64,000 bases of DNA from an uncultured Rubrobacteraceae bacterium (GTDB lineage: Bacteria > Actinomycetota > Rubrobacteria > Rubrobacterales > Rubrobacteraceae), in NCBI GenBank assembly GCA_902806065.1, contig CADCVE010000007.1, positions 1 through 64,000 on the forward strand, given 5' to 3'. Under the pieces are notes generated by a model. The model searched no databases. It saw only the letters and a list, made by a program, of their open reading frames with translations, and was not told the origin of the DNA. A program made the translations under genes and the position numbers. Below are positions 48,655 to 56,289 of the stretch, piece by piece (position 1 is the first letter of the stretch; each line of letters begins with the position of its first letter).

Positions 48655-49176
48655 ATGAAGCTGAGGGGAAAGAGGATCGCCGTACTCGTCGCCGATGGGT
48701 TTGAGGACCTGGAGTACTGGGTGACGGTAATGCGCCTGAGGGAGGAGGGTGCGGAGGTGATCTCCGTGGGACCCGGCGAAGGCCCGTTCCACGGCAAGAA
48801 CTACCTCGAAGCCCGCGCCGATGCCACTGCAAACGATATGGATGCCTCCGAACTCGACGGTATCGTCATCCCCGGGGGCTGGGCTCCGGACAAGCTGCGG
48901 CGCTACGAGGAGGTCACCGACCTCGTCAGGGCGGTCCACGATAGAGGCAAGACGATCGGCATCATCTGCCACGGTGGGCTCGTGGCGATCTCCGCAGGCA
49001 TTGTGAACGGCGTAAGCGCTACGGGGTCCCTGGGTATCAAGGACGACCTGGTGAACGCTGGAGCCACCTGGGTGGACAAGCCTGCCTTCCGCGAGAACAA
49101 CCTCGTCTGGGGCCGAGTTGTACCGGACATCCCGGCCTTCTGCCGCGAGTTGGTCGCCGCCCTCTACGAAGGGTAG
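48655..49176 (+). CDS. DJ-1/PfpI-family protein
   Basis: 173-residue class I glutamine-amidotransferase-like protein of the PfpI/YhbO type. GKRIAVLVADGFEDLEYWVT, GIVIPGGWAPDKLRR and the nucleophile elbow IGIICHGGLVAI (Cys) are present, with a conserved Glu in the first block (GFEDLE). These proteins act as glyoxalases, deglycase-like enzymes or proteases. ATG 48655 has AGAAGGGAG; a TACAAT at about 48613 may be the -10 of its promoter. Confidence 0.88.
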   Translation: MKLRGKRIAVLVADGFEDLEYWVTVMRLREEGAEVISVGPGEGPFHGKNYLEARADATANDMDASELDGIVIPGGWAPDKLRRYEEVTDLVRAVHDRGKTIGIICHGGLVAISAGIVNGVSATGSLGIKDDLVNAGATWVDKPAFRENNLVWGRVVPDIPAFCRELVAALYEG

Positions 49177-49227
49177 CGCGTAACGCCGCTCACGCAAGCG
49201 CCAGAGAGAAACCGCTAAAATACAGCT

Positions 49228-49731
49228 ATGTTAAAGAGCATAAGCGCCGTGTTAGTAGGTATACTCCTCGCTCTTGGGATCGGGATGCTCGTCGTGTTCG
49301 GCATCCTGTGGCCCGTCTTCGAGGCATTTGTGGATTCGCAGACGGCGCAGCAGTCGGGGCTGTTTACGGTGTTCCTCGTATTCTCCTCCGCCTTCGCCTT
49401 CTACTTCGGCGGTATGGCAGCGTCTTACAAAGCGCCTTCACGCCGCCGGTTGCACGGCGTCCTCGTTGGAGTGTTCTCCTTTGCGATCTCCCCGATCATC
49501 AACCTCCTGGCCGTCGGCGCGAGCGATGCCTCGGCCCGCGCTACCGACCCCTTCGTCAACCTGCGGACCCCCGAAGCCCTGCTATTTACCGGCGTTCTCT
49601 TCGTCGTGGTCCTCGTAGCCTGCTACATCGGCGCGCGCCGCGGCGAGACACTCTACCACCACAATGAAGCCGCTGCCCGCAAACACAAGAGCCGTAAAGC
49701 CCGGGAAAGCCTCTCCAAAGAGGAATCATGA
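49228..49731 (+). CDS. Hypothetical four-helix membrane protein
   Basis: 167 residues with four hydrophobic helices (about 6-30, 42-64, 78-97, 115-135) and a very basic C-terminal tail (ARKHKSRKARE). I do not recognise the family. ATG 49228 follows TAAAAT by 6 bases without a Shine-Dalgarno, consistent with a leaderless message. Confidence 0.65.
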   Translation: MLKSISAVLVGILLALGIGMLVVFGILWPVFEAFVDSQTAQQSGLFTVFLVFSSAFAFYFGGMAASYKAPSRRRLHGVLVGVFSFAISPIINLLAVGASDASARATDPFVNLRTPEALLFTGVLFVVVLVACYIGARRGETLYHHNEAAARKHKSRKARESLSKEES

Positions 49732-50015
49732 GAGTTCATCAGGTATTACCGATACAATAACCGCTCTCGCGGACAATGAAGGAGAACGGATGGCGATCCG
49801 GTAGGAGCCGACGTAACGAAAGAGCCTGTGTTCCTGTCCATCATCAAAGACTTCCACGTCATTGTCCCTGACTTACCTACCATCGGAAACTACGGACGGT
49901 CCAAGCACACCCATTACCGGCACAAAGCACACCCATTACCGGCACAATAAGCATGATGGGCAGCCCCGGATGTCCAGTGCGCTACCCTCCCCCAAAAGTC
50001 GACAAGCTGTCAGCT
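49732..50015. other. Interval with a tandem repeat
   Basis: No gene. Apart from the 22-bp tandem duplication listed separately I see nothing. Confidence 0.4.
49903..49946. repeat. Perfect 22-bp tandem duplication
   Basis: A 22-base unit beginning AAGCACACCCATTACCGG occurs at 49903-49924 and again, base for base, at 49925-49946, in the gap between two convergent genes. Confidence 0.9.
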
Positions 50016-52031
50016 CTAACGCGCCTGAACGCCGAGAATAAGGCGGCCTCTGGCGTCCATGCGGGCGTTGGATTGCAGGTCGGGGCGGCCGAGGTCGGCG
50101 GGGTCATCGCCCGCCCCGATCAGGTAAACCCTCGGCTCCGCGACGCCGTCGGTGGGGTCGGAGACGTAACGCCGCCAGGCCATGTCACTCCACACGAACG
50201 TTACGATAGGCTTCTCGAGCGTCGAACTGGATCTACCATCGGAGCCGACGTGTACCCTGGGCATCCCCAGAGCCTTGGAGATGGAGGACACGGTGCGCGT
50301 GTGCTCGCTCTCGTTAAACAGCGAGATGCCTGCTCGCAGGCGTTGCTCGGGGTCCGAGACCCTCTTCAGGTCTTCGCGGACGTTTCCTAGCTCCCGGGCG
50401 CGCCGCTCGCTCTCTTCATGGGCCTCCCGCAGACGCTTCTCTAGTTCCGCCACCCGCTCCTCGGCCAGGAGGCGTGCCGCGTCCAGTTCCGCGAGCCGGC
50501 TCGCGAAGTTCTCGTCCACCGCCTCCTGTTCCCGGGTATCGTCGTCCTGTTGATCCCGTTCGTTGTCCCGCTGCCGCCGGTCTTCCTCTTGGCGGACCGC
50601 GGATCTCTCCAGCGCGGCCCGTAGCTCCGCCTCTATCGCCCCCGACTCCTCCAAGGAGCTTTGTAGCTCGGCGATGCGGTCCTCCAGACGCGTTCTCTCC
50701 TTCTCCTCCTCCGCTAGGCGCCGCTCCAGGTTCTGCTCGGCGGCCCCCTTCTCCGCGACTCTCTCACGTTCGAGCTCCTGGAGGCGCTCTCTGTAGATGC
50801 GGGCCTCCGACTCCTGCCGCGCCCGCAAGCCTTCGATGCGCTCCATGAAGTCCGCTCTCTCCGTGTTGCGGCGCTCCTCGTCGGCGGCGAGCCTGGCCGA
50901 CAGGTCCCGCCGCGTCTTCTCCAGCTCTCCGGTATAACGCTCCTTGAGGGTGTTGTTGTCCGCCTCCCTCTGCGCCTTGAGAGCGGAGATGCGGCGCTCC
51001 GCCGACTCCTTCTCCTCGGCCAGCCGAGCCGTCAGGGTTTGCCTCAGCTCTTGCTCGCGTCCCGCGGCGAGGCGCTTTACCTCCCGGACCTCGGTCTTGC
51101 GCTTCTCTTCGGCCGCCGCCAAGCCCTTCTCCAACTCCAGCTTGAGCCCTTCGATCTCTGCCTGGCCGCCCTCGACCGCGAGGCGAAGCTCCTTTTGTAG
51201 TTCGAGCTCCCGGTTCGCCGCCGCGCTCCTAAGGGCATGCACCTCTCCCGCGTGGCGCTCGCGTTCCTTGCGCCGCTCCTCCTCGCGCCCGCGCTCCATC
51301 TCCTCCCGGATGGCGCGTTCCACTTCGATCTTTGCTCCCGCGGCCCCCGTGCGTAGGGCCTCGACCTCCTCGACACGTTCCTTGCGGAGCTGTTCGACCT
51401 CTGCGAGGTTCGCCTCGCGCAGAGACTCGGCCTCCGAGGTGTGCTCCTCTTTGAGCCACTCCACCTCTTTGGCGTGGTCTCTGCGAAGCTGCTCGATCAC
51501 TTCCTTGTGACGCTTTTCGAGGTCCCGGTACCCCTCGCGCAGGCTCTCTTCCCACTGCCGGGCGTTCTGCTTTAGGTCTTCGATCTCCGCGGCTTGACGC
51601 TCCTCCAGAACCGTCCGCTCCTTGCGGAACTCCTCCCTGAGAGCCGCGACTTTCCCCTCCGATTCCACCGCCGTCACCTCGGCGCGGCGCTGCTCTTCGA
51701 GGTTCTCCCGCAGGGCCGCCATGTTCGCGATGTGCTTGTTGCGCAAACGTAGCTGCTCGTCGGCGCTACTCTGGCGCAGCTCGGTCAACTCGGCCCGGAG
51801 GCTCCGCACCTCCTCCTCAGCCGCCACCCGCGCCTTCTCGCTCTGCTCCAACTCTTCGAGCGTCCGGCCTCGTGACGATATGTCTTGCCGGGAGGCCCGC
51901 AAGGCAGCGCCCGCGCGTTCGAGGTCCCGTCGCAAATCCCCTACCTCCGCTTCGAGACTCTCGATCAAGGCGTCCGCCGCCCGCATCTGGTCCTCGAACT
52001 CCTGTACCGGATCCCCTTGCTTCTCGTTCAT
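50016..52031 (-). CDS. Very long coiled-coil protein with conserved C-terminal domain
   Basis: 671 residues. From about residue 8 to 560 the chain is an almost unbroken heptad-patterned coiled coil dominated by Glu, Arg, Ala and Leu (for example LIESLEAEVGDLRRDLERAG and EEVEALRTG), with a short Asp/Gln-rich break near 505-525 (DNERDQQDDDTREQE). A globular domain of about 100 residues closes it (SLFNESEHTRTVSSISKALG, KPIVTFVWSDMAWRRYV, EPRVYLIGAGDD). No signal or membrane helix, so cytoplasmic. Size and architecture recall bacterial filament-forming coiled-coil proteins such as FilP or crescentin, but no sequence kinship is claimed. The domain may bind DNA or a partner. Confidence 0.8.
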   Translation of the reverse strand: MNEKQGDPVQEFEDQMRAADALIESLEAEVGDLRRDLERAGAALRASRQDISSRGRTLEELEQSEKARVAAEEEVRSLRAELTELRQSSADEQLRLRNKHIANMAALRENLEEQRRAEVTAVESEGKVAALREEFRKERTVLEERQAAEIEDLKQNARQWEESLREGYRDLEKRHKEVIEQLRRDHAKEVEWLKEEHTSEAESLREANLAEVEQLRKERVEEVEALRTGAAGAKIEVERAIREEMERGREEERRKERERHAGEVHALRSAAANRELELQKELRLAVEGGQAEIEGLKLELEKGLAAAEEKRKTEVREVKRLAAGREQELRQTLTARLAEEKESAERRISALKAQREADNNTLKERYTGELEKTRRDLSARLAADEERRNTERADFMERIEGLRARQESEARIYRERLQELERERVAEKGAAEQNLERRLAEEEKERTRLEDRIAELQSSLEESGAIEAELRAALERSAVRQEEDRRQRDNERDQQDDDTREQEAVDENFASRLAELDAARLLAEERVAELEKRLREAHEESERRARELGNVREDLKRVSDPEQRLRAGISLFNESEHTRTVSSISKALGMPRVHVGSDGRSSSTLEKPIVTFVWSDMAWRRYVSDPTDGVAEPRVYLIGAGDDPADLGRPDLQSNARMDARGRLILGVQAR

Positions 52032-52218
52032 GCCGGTCCCTCCAAAAAGGCCCCGCTGCCCGTCAAGCCGTTGTTTTTACCGTATACATACACCCCGCCA
52101 CTAGGGTAAACGTTCGACGCCCCCAGGTAAAGTGCTCTCCCCAGAACTACCTCTCCCAAAGACCACTCTACCCGGAATAAAAAGTCCGATTCTCTCCACA
52201 CAAAGAACAAGAACAATA

Positions 52219-52450
52219 AGGTGTACGCTCGTTTGACTGCTCAGTTTAGAGGATGCCCGGACCGTACACCTCTTGGTCAAACAGCGGCGAACGCCGGTTC
52301 CGGCGTATAGCGTAACCACACGGGTGAGAACGGGGCGAAATACGAGGTAGCCAGCCGCGAAACTGGAGATGTCCCGACGCTGGCCGGGACGGATGTACCA
52401 GGACAAATGTCCTATATAAAGGCTAGAGTTACGGGTGTAGAGTAGAGATC
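52219..52450. ncRNA. Candidate structured RNA region with pseudoknot
   Basis: In a 483-base gap between two minus-strand genes there is dense complementarity. AGGTGTAC (52219-52226) pairs with GTACACCT (52264-52271), and GTTTGAC (52231-52237) with GTCAAAC (52276-52282), in the interleaved order of an H-type pseudoknot. Further perfect hairpins are ACGCCGG-TT-CCGGCGT (52291-52306), GTCCCG/CGGGAC near 52372-52392, and AGGACA-AA-TGTCCT near 52401-52414. A terminator-like stem follows at 52454-52505. Strand is undecided. I do not recognise a known RNA family. Confidence 0.4.
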
Positions 52451-52453
52451 AGA

Positions 52454-52505
52454 CCGGGCTGGCGAAATCATCTCCCCTCCTATCCTCCCCAGAAGCCCAG
52501 CCCGG
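52454..52505. terminator. Long-loop terminator next to fur
   Basis: CCGGGCTGG (52454-52462) pairs with CCAGCCCGG (52497-52505); loop 34 bases; CTCTTCTCTCT follows on the plus strand. It lies 10 bases beyond the fur stop codon on the minus strand and could serve fur, or a plus-strand RNA from 52219. Confidence 0.5.
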
Positions 52506-52514
52506 CTCTTCTCT

Positions 52515-52946
52515 CTAGCTCTCCAACCTGCAGGCGGGGCACACGCCCTCGATAACGAGGGAGGCATTGGTGACCTCATACGGTGTGTTCTCCTGCAGGC
52601 GTGACGCGAAGTCCTCGAACTCGACGCCCGGTATCTCGGCGACCGCGCCGCACTTCGCGCACCGGATGTCGTGGTGAGGCTCAGTGTTGAGGTCGTAGCG
52701 CACCGGCGTCTCCGACCAATGCTTCGCCTCGATTAGCCCGATCTCCTCCAGCACCGAGAGCGCCTGATAAACGGTACCCAAAGCCACCCTCGGGTTCCTC
52801 TTCTTGACGGCGAGGTAGACCTCCTCGGCCGACGGATGCCCCTTACAATCCCGGAGCGCGTCGAGCACAGCCCGCCTCTGCGAAGTCAGCGTGTAACCCG
52901 AACGCCGAAACTTCTCGCGCATGTCGCGTTCGAGCATGCTCACCAT
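52515..52946 (-). CDS. fur: Fur-family metalloregulator
   Basis: 143-residue DNA-binding repressor of the Fur/PerR/Zur family. N-terminal winged helix (GYTLTSQRRAVLDAL, HPSAEEVYLAVKKRN, LGTVYQALSVLEEIGLI) and C-terminal dimerisation domain with HHDIRCAKCGAVAEIPG and a terminal CPAC, giving the two CxxC pairs of the structural zinc site. The PHHD motif supplies regulatory metal ligands. Iron specificity is suggested by the Fur-like boxes near iron genes in the window, though PerR cannot be excluded. ATG 52946 with AAAGGA. A Fur-like box lies in its own promoter, 18 bases upstream. Confidence 0.88.
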   Translation of the reverse strand: MVSMLERDMREKFRRSGYTLTSQRRAVLDALRDCKGHPSAEEVYLAVKKRNPRVALGTVYQALSVLEEIGLIEAKHWSETPVRYDLNTEPHHDIRCAKCGAVAEIPGVEFEDFASRLQENTPYEVTNASLVIEGVCPACRLES

Positions 52947-52963
52947 GGCAGATTCCTTTCGTT

Positions 52964-52976
52964 AATAATAACCATT
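52964..52976 (-). promoter_or_regulatory. Fur-like box in the fur promoter
   Basis: AATAAT-A-ACCATT, two mismatches from AATGAT-A-ATCATT, with the same 6-1-6 spacing as the boxes at 14432 and 16057. Located between divergent fur and sppA, so it could autoregulate fur and also affect sppA. Confidence 0.5.
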
Positions 52977-53030
52977 CCTGAAAAAAGTCTATCACACCCC
53001 GCCGTGCAATCCGGGTGTAGCATAACCAGG

Positions 53031-54725
53031 ATGAGCCTGCTAGTAAACGCTTTCGTCAATCTCATACGGTTGCTGGGTAACGTCCGCCGGGCCCTCCGGC
53101 GTCCGCCGGACTTTGTCTGGCTCTCCGTGTCCGGCACTCTCCCCGAGTTCGAGCCGTCGAGGCGAGGTGTTCTTCGCCGCCGCCTGGCTCCTCGCACCCT
53201 CGCACCGAGCCTCCAGAGCATCCGCTCGCGCCTCCAACGCATTCTGGTGAACGGTCGCGTCCAGGGCGTAATCCTACGCGTCGAAGACCTCGACGCCGGA
53301 TGGGCCGTCCTCGAAGAACTACGCGAAGAGCTTCTCGAGTTCCGCTCCAAAGGCAAGAAAATCGTAGCCTATCTCCAGGACCCGGACACTCGCTCCTACT
53401 ACCTCGCCTCGGCCGCCGACGAGGTCTACGCTGCCCCGCTCTCCACCCTCAACGTTACCGGCCTGCGTGCACGCGTCAACTTCCTCAAAGATGCCCTGGC
53501 CAGCGTCGGCCTGACCACTGAAGTCATCGCCGTCTCGCCTTACAAGAGTGCCGCCGATACCATCTCTCGCTCCGACTTCTCCAGAGAATCGCGCGAGCAA
53601 GTCGAGAGGCTCCTCGACGCTCGGTTCGATGAGGTTGTGGAGGCCATCTCCGCTGGTCGCGGCATCCTCCCCGGCGAGGTTCGTGACCTCATAGATCACG
53701 CTCCCCACCCGGCCAACGAAGCCGTACGGAACGGGCTGCTCGACGGCGCTCTCTACGAAGACGAGCTGCCAGGTAGGCTCGCCGCTGGTGTCGATAGTGA
53801 GAAGCCCGTGAAGCTCGCGGAGTGGGGGACGGCCAGCAAGGCGCTGCGCGTACAGTACCGTAGCCGTAGGGCACGGCGGGTCGTGGGGGTTGTGAGTATC
53901 GAGGGGGCGATACGCCGCGGGCGAAGCCGCAAGCTTCCGGTGCCGCTACCCTTGCTCGGGCGGGAGCAGGCGGGGAGCGACTCGGTCGTGGCGGCGTTGC
54001 GGGTAGCGGAGAAGAGCCGCCGCGTCGCCGCCGTCTTGCTTCACGTGGACTCCCCCGGCGGCGATGCGTTAGCCTCCGACCTGATCTGGCGCGAAGTCCA
54101 GCGCATCCGCTCCAGGAAACCGGTAGTCGTCCTCATGGGAAACGCGGCGGCCTCGGGTGGCTACTACGTCGCAGCGCCAGCCAACTACATAGTCGCCCGC
54201 AAGAACACTACAACCGGTTCGATCGGCGTGATCCTCACCCGCCCCGTGGCCGCTGGCCTCTTCGATAAACTAAAGGTCCACCCCGTTAGCATCGAACGCG
54301 GCGCCCACTCCAACCTCCTCGACCCGCGCCGCCCACCCACCCCCGACGAGCTCGCTGTTCTCCGCACACAACTCAACACCTTCTACGACGGGTTCAAGGA
54401 CCGCGTCTCTTCAGGCCGTAACCTGCAACCCGGTGCCCTCGAAGAGATCGCCGGTGGCCGGGTCTGGACCGGCGCCGAGGCGCTCGCACTCGGCCTCGTG
54501 GACGAGACCGGCGGTCTGCGCACTGCCCTGCACAAAGCGCGAGAACTCGCCAACATCTCCGACGGTCCTGAAGTGCTCGTTAGGATACAGCCCCCCGGTG
54601 GAACACGCCCCACGCCCGGAGACCCGGTCGGGGAGGCCGTGGACGCCATGAGCGGTGCTTTCTCCGACCTGATGAAGGCGCCTCGCGTGTGGGCGCTGGC
54701 GCCCTACGAGGTCTCTGACGGCTGA
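53031..54725 (+). CDS. sppA: Signal peptide peptidase SppA-like protease (tandem-domain form)
   Basis: 564-residue serine protease of family S49 in the two-domain (67K-like) form. The N-terminal S49-like domain (about 75-255) includes [40 protein letters not shown] and the catalytic-Lys loop [20 protein letters not shown]. The C-terminal domain (about 280-500) has [19 protein letters not shown] and the nucleophile [16 protein letters not shown], followed by TTGSIGVI. SppA degrades cleaved signal peptides and stalled membrane fragments. No N-terminal transmembrane helix is obvious. ATG 53031 follows CCAGG; divergent from fur. Confidence 0.88.
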   Translation: MSLLVNAFVNLIRLLGNVRRALRRPPDFVWLSVSGTLPEFEPSRRGVLRRRLAPRTLAPSLQSIRSRLQRILVNGRVQGVILRVEDLDAGWAVLEELREELLEFRSKGKKIVAYLQDPDTRSYYLASAADEVYAAPLSTLNVTGLRARVNFLKDALASVGLTTEVIAVSPYKSAADTISRSDFSRESREQVERLLDARFDEVVEAISAGRGILPGEVRDLIDHAPHPANEAVRNGLLDGALYEDELPGRLAAGVDSEKPVKLAEWGTASKALRVQYRSRRARRVVGVVSIEGAIRRGRSRKLPVPLPLLGREQAGSDSVVAALRVAEKSRRVAAVLLHVDSPGGDALASDLIWREVQRIRSRKPVVVLMGNAAASGGYYVAAPANYIVARKNTTTGSIGVILTRPVAAGLFDKLKVHPVSIERGAHSNLLDPRRPPTPDELAVLRTQLNTFYDGFKDRVSSGRNLQPGALEEIAGGRVWTGAEALALGLVDETGGLRTALHKARELANISDGPEVLVRIQPPGGTRPTPGDPVGEAVDAMSGAFSDLMKAPRVWALAPYEVSDG

Positions 54726-54773
54726 TAGTATCTGTTCCTGCTGTACAGCGTCGAACGGAGGTGGAGCACAGCG

Positions 54774-54983
54774 ATGCGTAACCCGACATTAGCAGCGGTT
54801 TTGAGCGCGCTCATCCCCGGCATCGGGCAGCTCTATAACGGCCGCATCCTCGCCGGTATTCTCTGGCTCATCATCACGCCGGGGCTCTGGATTGGCTCGG
54901 GTGGCCTGCTCGGATGGGTATGCCACGTCATCTCAGCCTACACCGCCTACAGCTACGCGCGCGATCATCGTGTGCGCACCTGA
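54774..54983 (+). CDS. Small TM2-like membrane protein
   Basis: 69 residues with two hydrophobic helices: AAVLSALIPGIGQLYNGRIL then AGILWLIITPGLWIG, and a second half LLGWVCHVISAYTAYSYARD. The PGxGQ(L/F)Y(N/L)G segment at the end of helix 1 is typical of TM2-type and related small membrane proteins whose function is unknown. GGAGG-like site (CGGAGGTGGAG) upstream of ATG 54774. Confidence 0.75.
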   Translation: MRNPTLAAVLSALIPGIGQLYNGRILAGILWLIITPGLWIGSGGLLGWVCHVISAYTAYSYARDHRVRT

Positions 54984-54990
54984 AGCCCTC

Positions 54991-56181
54991 GTGAACGCGA
55001 GCATGAAGAAAGGCGTAGACAAAAGGGCGATGTCCGTGCTCTCGGCCGGGCACCTGTTCACGGACGTCAACCAGGGGGCCGTTGCCGCCCTGGTGCCGTT
55101 CCTCGTCGCCGAGCGTGGGCTCTCGCTGGCGGCGGCGGGCACGTTGGTATTGGCGGCCACCCTTAGCTCTTCGATCGTGCAACCACTCTTCGGCTACTTC
55201 TCGGACAAGATGCCCCTGGCGTCCCTGATGCCGCTCGGGCTCATGCTTGGCGGAATTGGCATCGCGCTCGTCGGCGTCGCCCCAAGCTATCCCCTGATCC
55301 TGCTGTGCACCGTGATCTCGGGCCTCGGTGTCGCCGCGTTCCACCCCGAGAGCGCACGCTTCGCCAACTACGTCTCGGGCTCTTCGGAGAACCGCGCCCG
55401 CGGCATGAGCTTCTTCTCCGTCGGCGGCAACGCCGGTTTCGCCCTCGGCCCCGTCCTTACCACCCCGCTCGTCCTCTACTTCGGTCTCCCCGGAAGCCTT
55501 TTCCTCGCCCTTCCAGCCCTCTTTATGGGCCTCATACTTTTCCAGGAACTGCCCCGACTCCTGACCTTCCGCCCCGAGGCTGTTGAGGCAGGCGGCAAGG
55601 AGATCTCCGCCCAGCCGGAGCAGTGGGGGGCGTTCGCGCGCATGGTCGCGGTGGTCACCATGCGCTCGTTCCTGTACTTTGGGCTCGTCACGTTCGTAGC
55701 GCAGTACTACATCGAGGTGCTCGGCTCCTCCGCGGCCCTTGCGAACGCGGCGCTCTCGGTGATGCTCTTCGCCGGGGCCGCTGGCACCCTCGCCCTTGGA
55801 CCCGTGGCCGACCGTGTGGGTCGTCGTACCGTGCTTGCGGGCTCGATGCTCGTTCTCGCACCTCTGATCTACGCTTTTACGCTCTCGGGGCCTCTCTCGG
55901 GGATGCTGGTCCTTGCTCTTATCGGCGCCGCCACGGTGGGGACGTTCGGGGTTACGGTCGTGATGGGCCAGGAGTACCTGCCAGGGCGCATTGGGGTCGC
56001 GGCAGGCATCACGCTCGGTCTCTCCATCGGCATCGGTGGCCTCGGCGCCCCATTCCTCGGTGTCATTGCCGACAATTACGGCCTCCCCACGATGGTGCTC
56101 ACGCTCGCCGCTTTGCCACTCGTCGGCCTCGCGCTCGCCCTGACCCTGCCTCGCGCAATGGGGGCGCACCCCAAAGCATAA
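54991..56181 (+). CDS. MFS transporter, fosmidomycin-resistance (Fsr)-like
   Basis: About 396 residues and 12 hydrophobic helices. The N-terminal MSVLSAGHLFTDVNQGAVAA is characteristic for Fsr-type major facilitators, as are GLGVAAFHPESARFANYVSG and MSFFSVGGNAGFALGPVL. Loop GYFSDKMPLASLM is a reduced motif A. Export of small toxic compounds is the family role; substrate unknown. GTG 54991 chosen; ATG 55003 is nearly as good. It follows the small TM2-like gene by 7 bases. Confidence 0.87.
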   Translation: MNASMKKGVDKRAMSVLSAGHLFTDVNQGAVAALVPFLVAERGLSLAAAGTLVLAATLSSSIVQPLFGYFSDKMPLASLMPLGLMLGGIGIALVGVAPSYPLILLCTVISGLGVAAFHPESARFANYVSGSSENRARGMSFFSVGGNAGFALGPVLTTPLVLYFGLPGSLFLALPALFMGLILFQELPRLLTFRPEAVEAGGKEISAQPEQWGAFARMVAVVTMRSFLYFGLVTFVAQYYIEVLGSSAALANAALSVMLFAGAAGTLALGPVADRVGRRTVLAGSMLVLAPLIYAFTLSGPLSGMLVLALIGAATVGTFGVTVVMGQEYLPGRIGVAAGITLGLSIGIGGLGAPFLGVIADNYGLPTMVLTLAALPLVGLALALTLPRAMGAHPKA

Positions 56182-56289
56182 GTGTCGTAGTCATGCGCGT
56201 CCTGTGATAGAAGTACCGGTAATCTCTTTGGTCTCGGATACCATGAATGGGACAGGTTGCTTCCGTTGTAGAAAGGTTCGTATCATCCT

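Noticed and set aside
54928-56169. 413-codon minus-strand open frame opposite the Fsr-like MFS gene
   Set aside because: Composition is dominated by Glu/Arg/His/Gly as expected from antisense of hydrophobic codons; no domain is visible.
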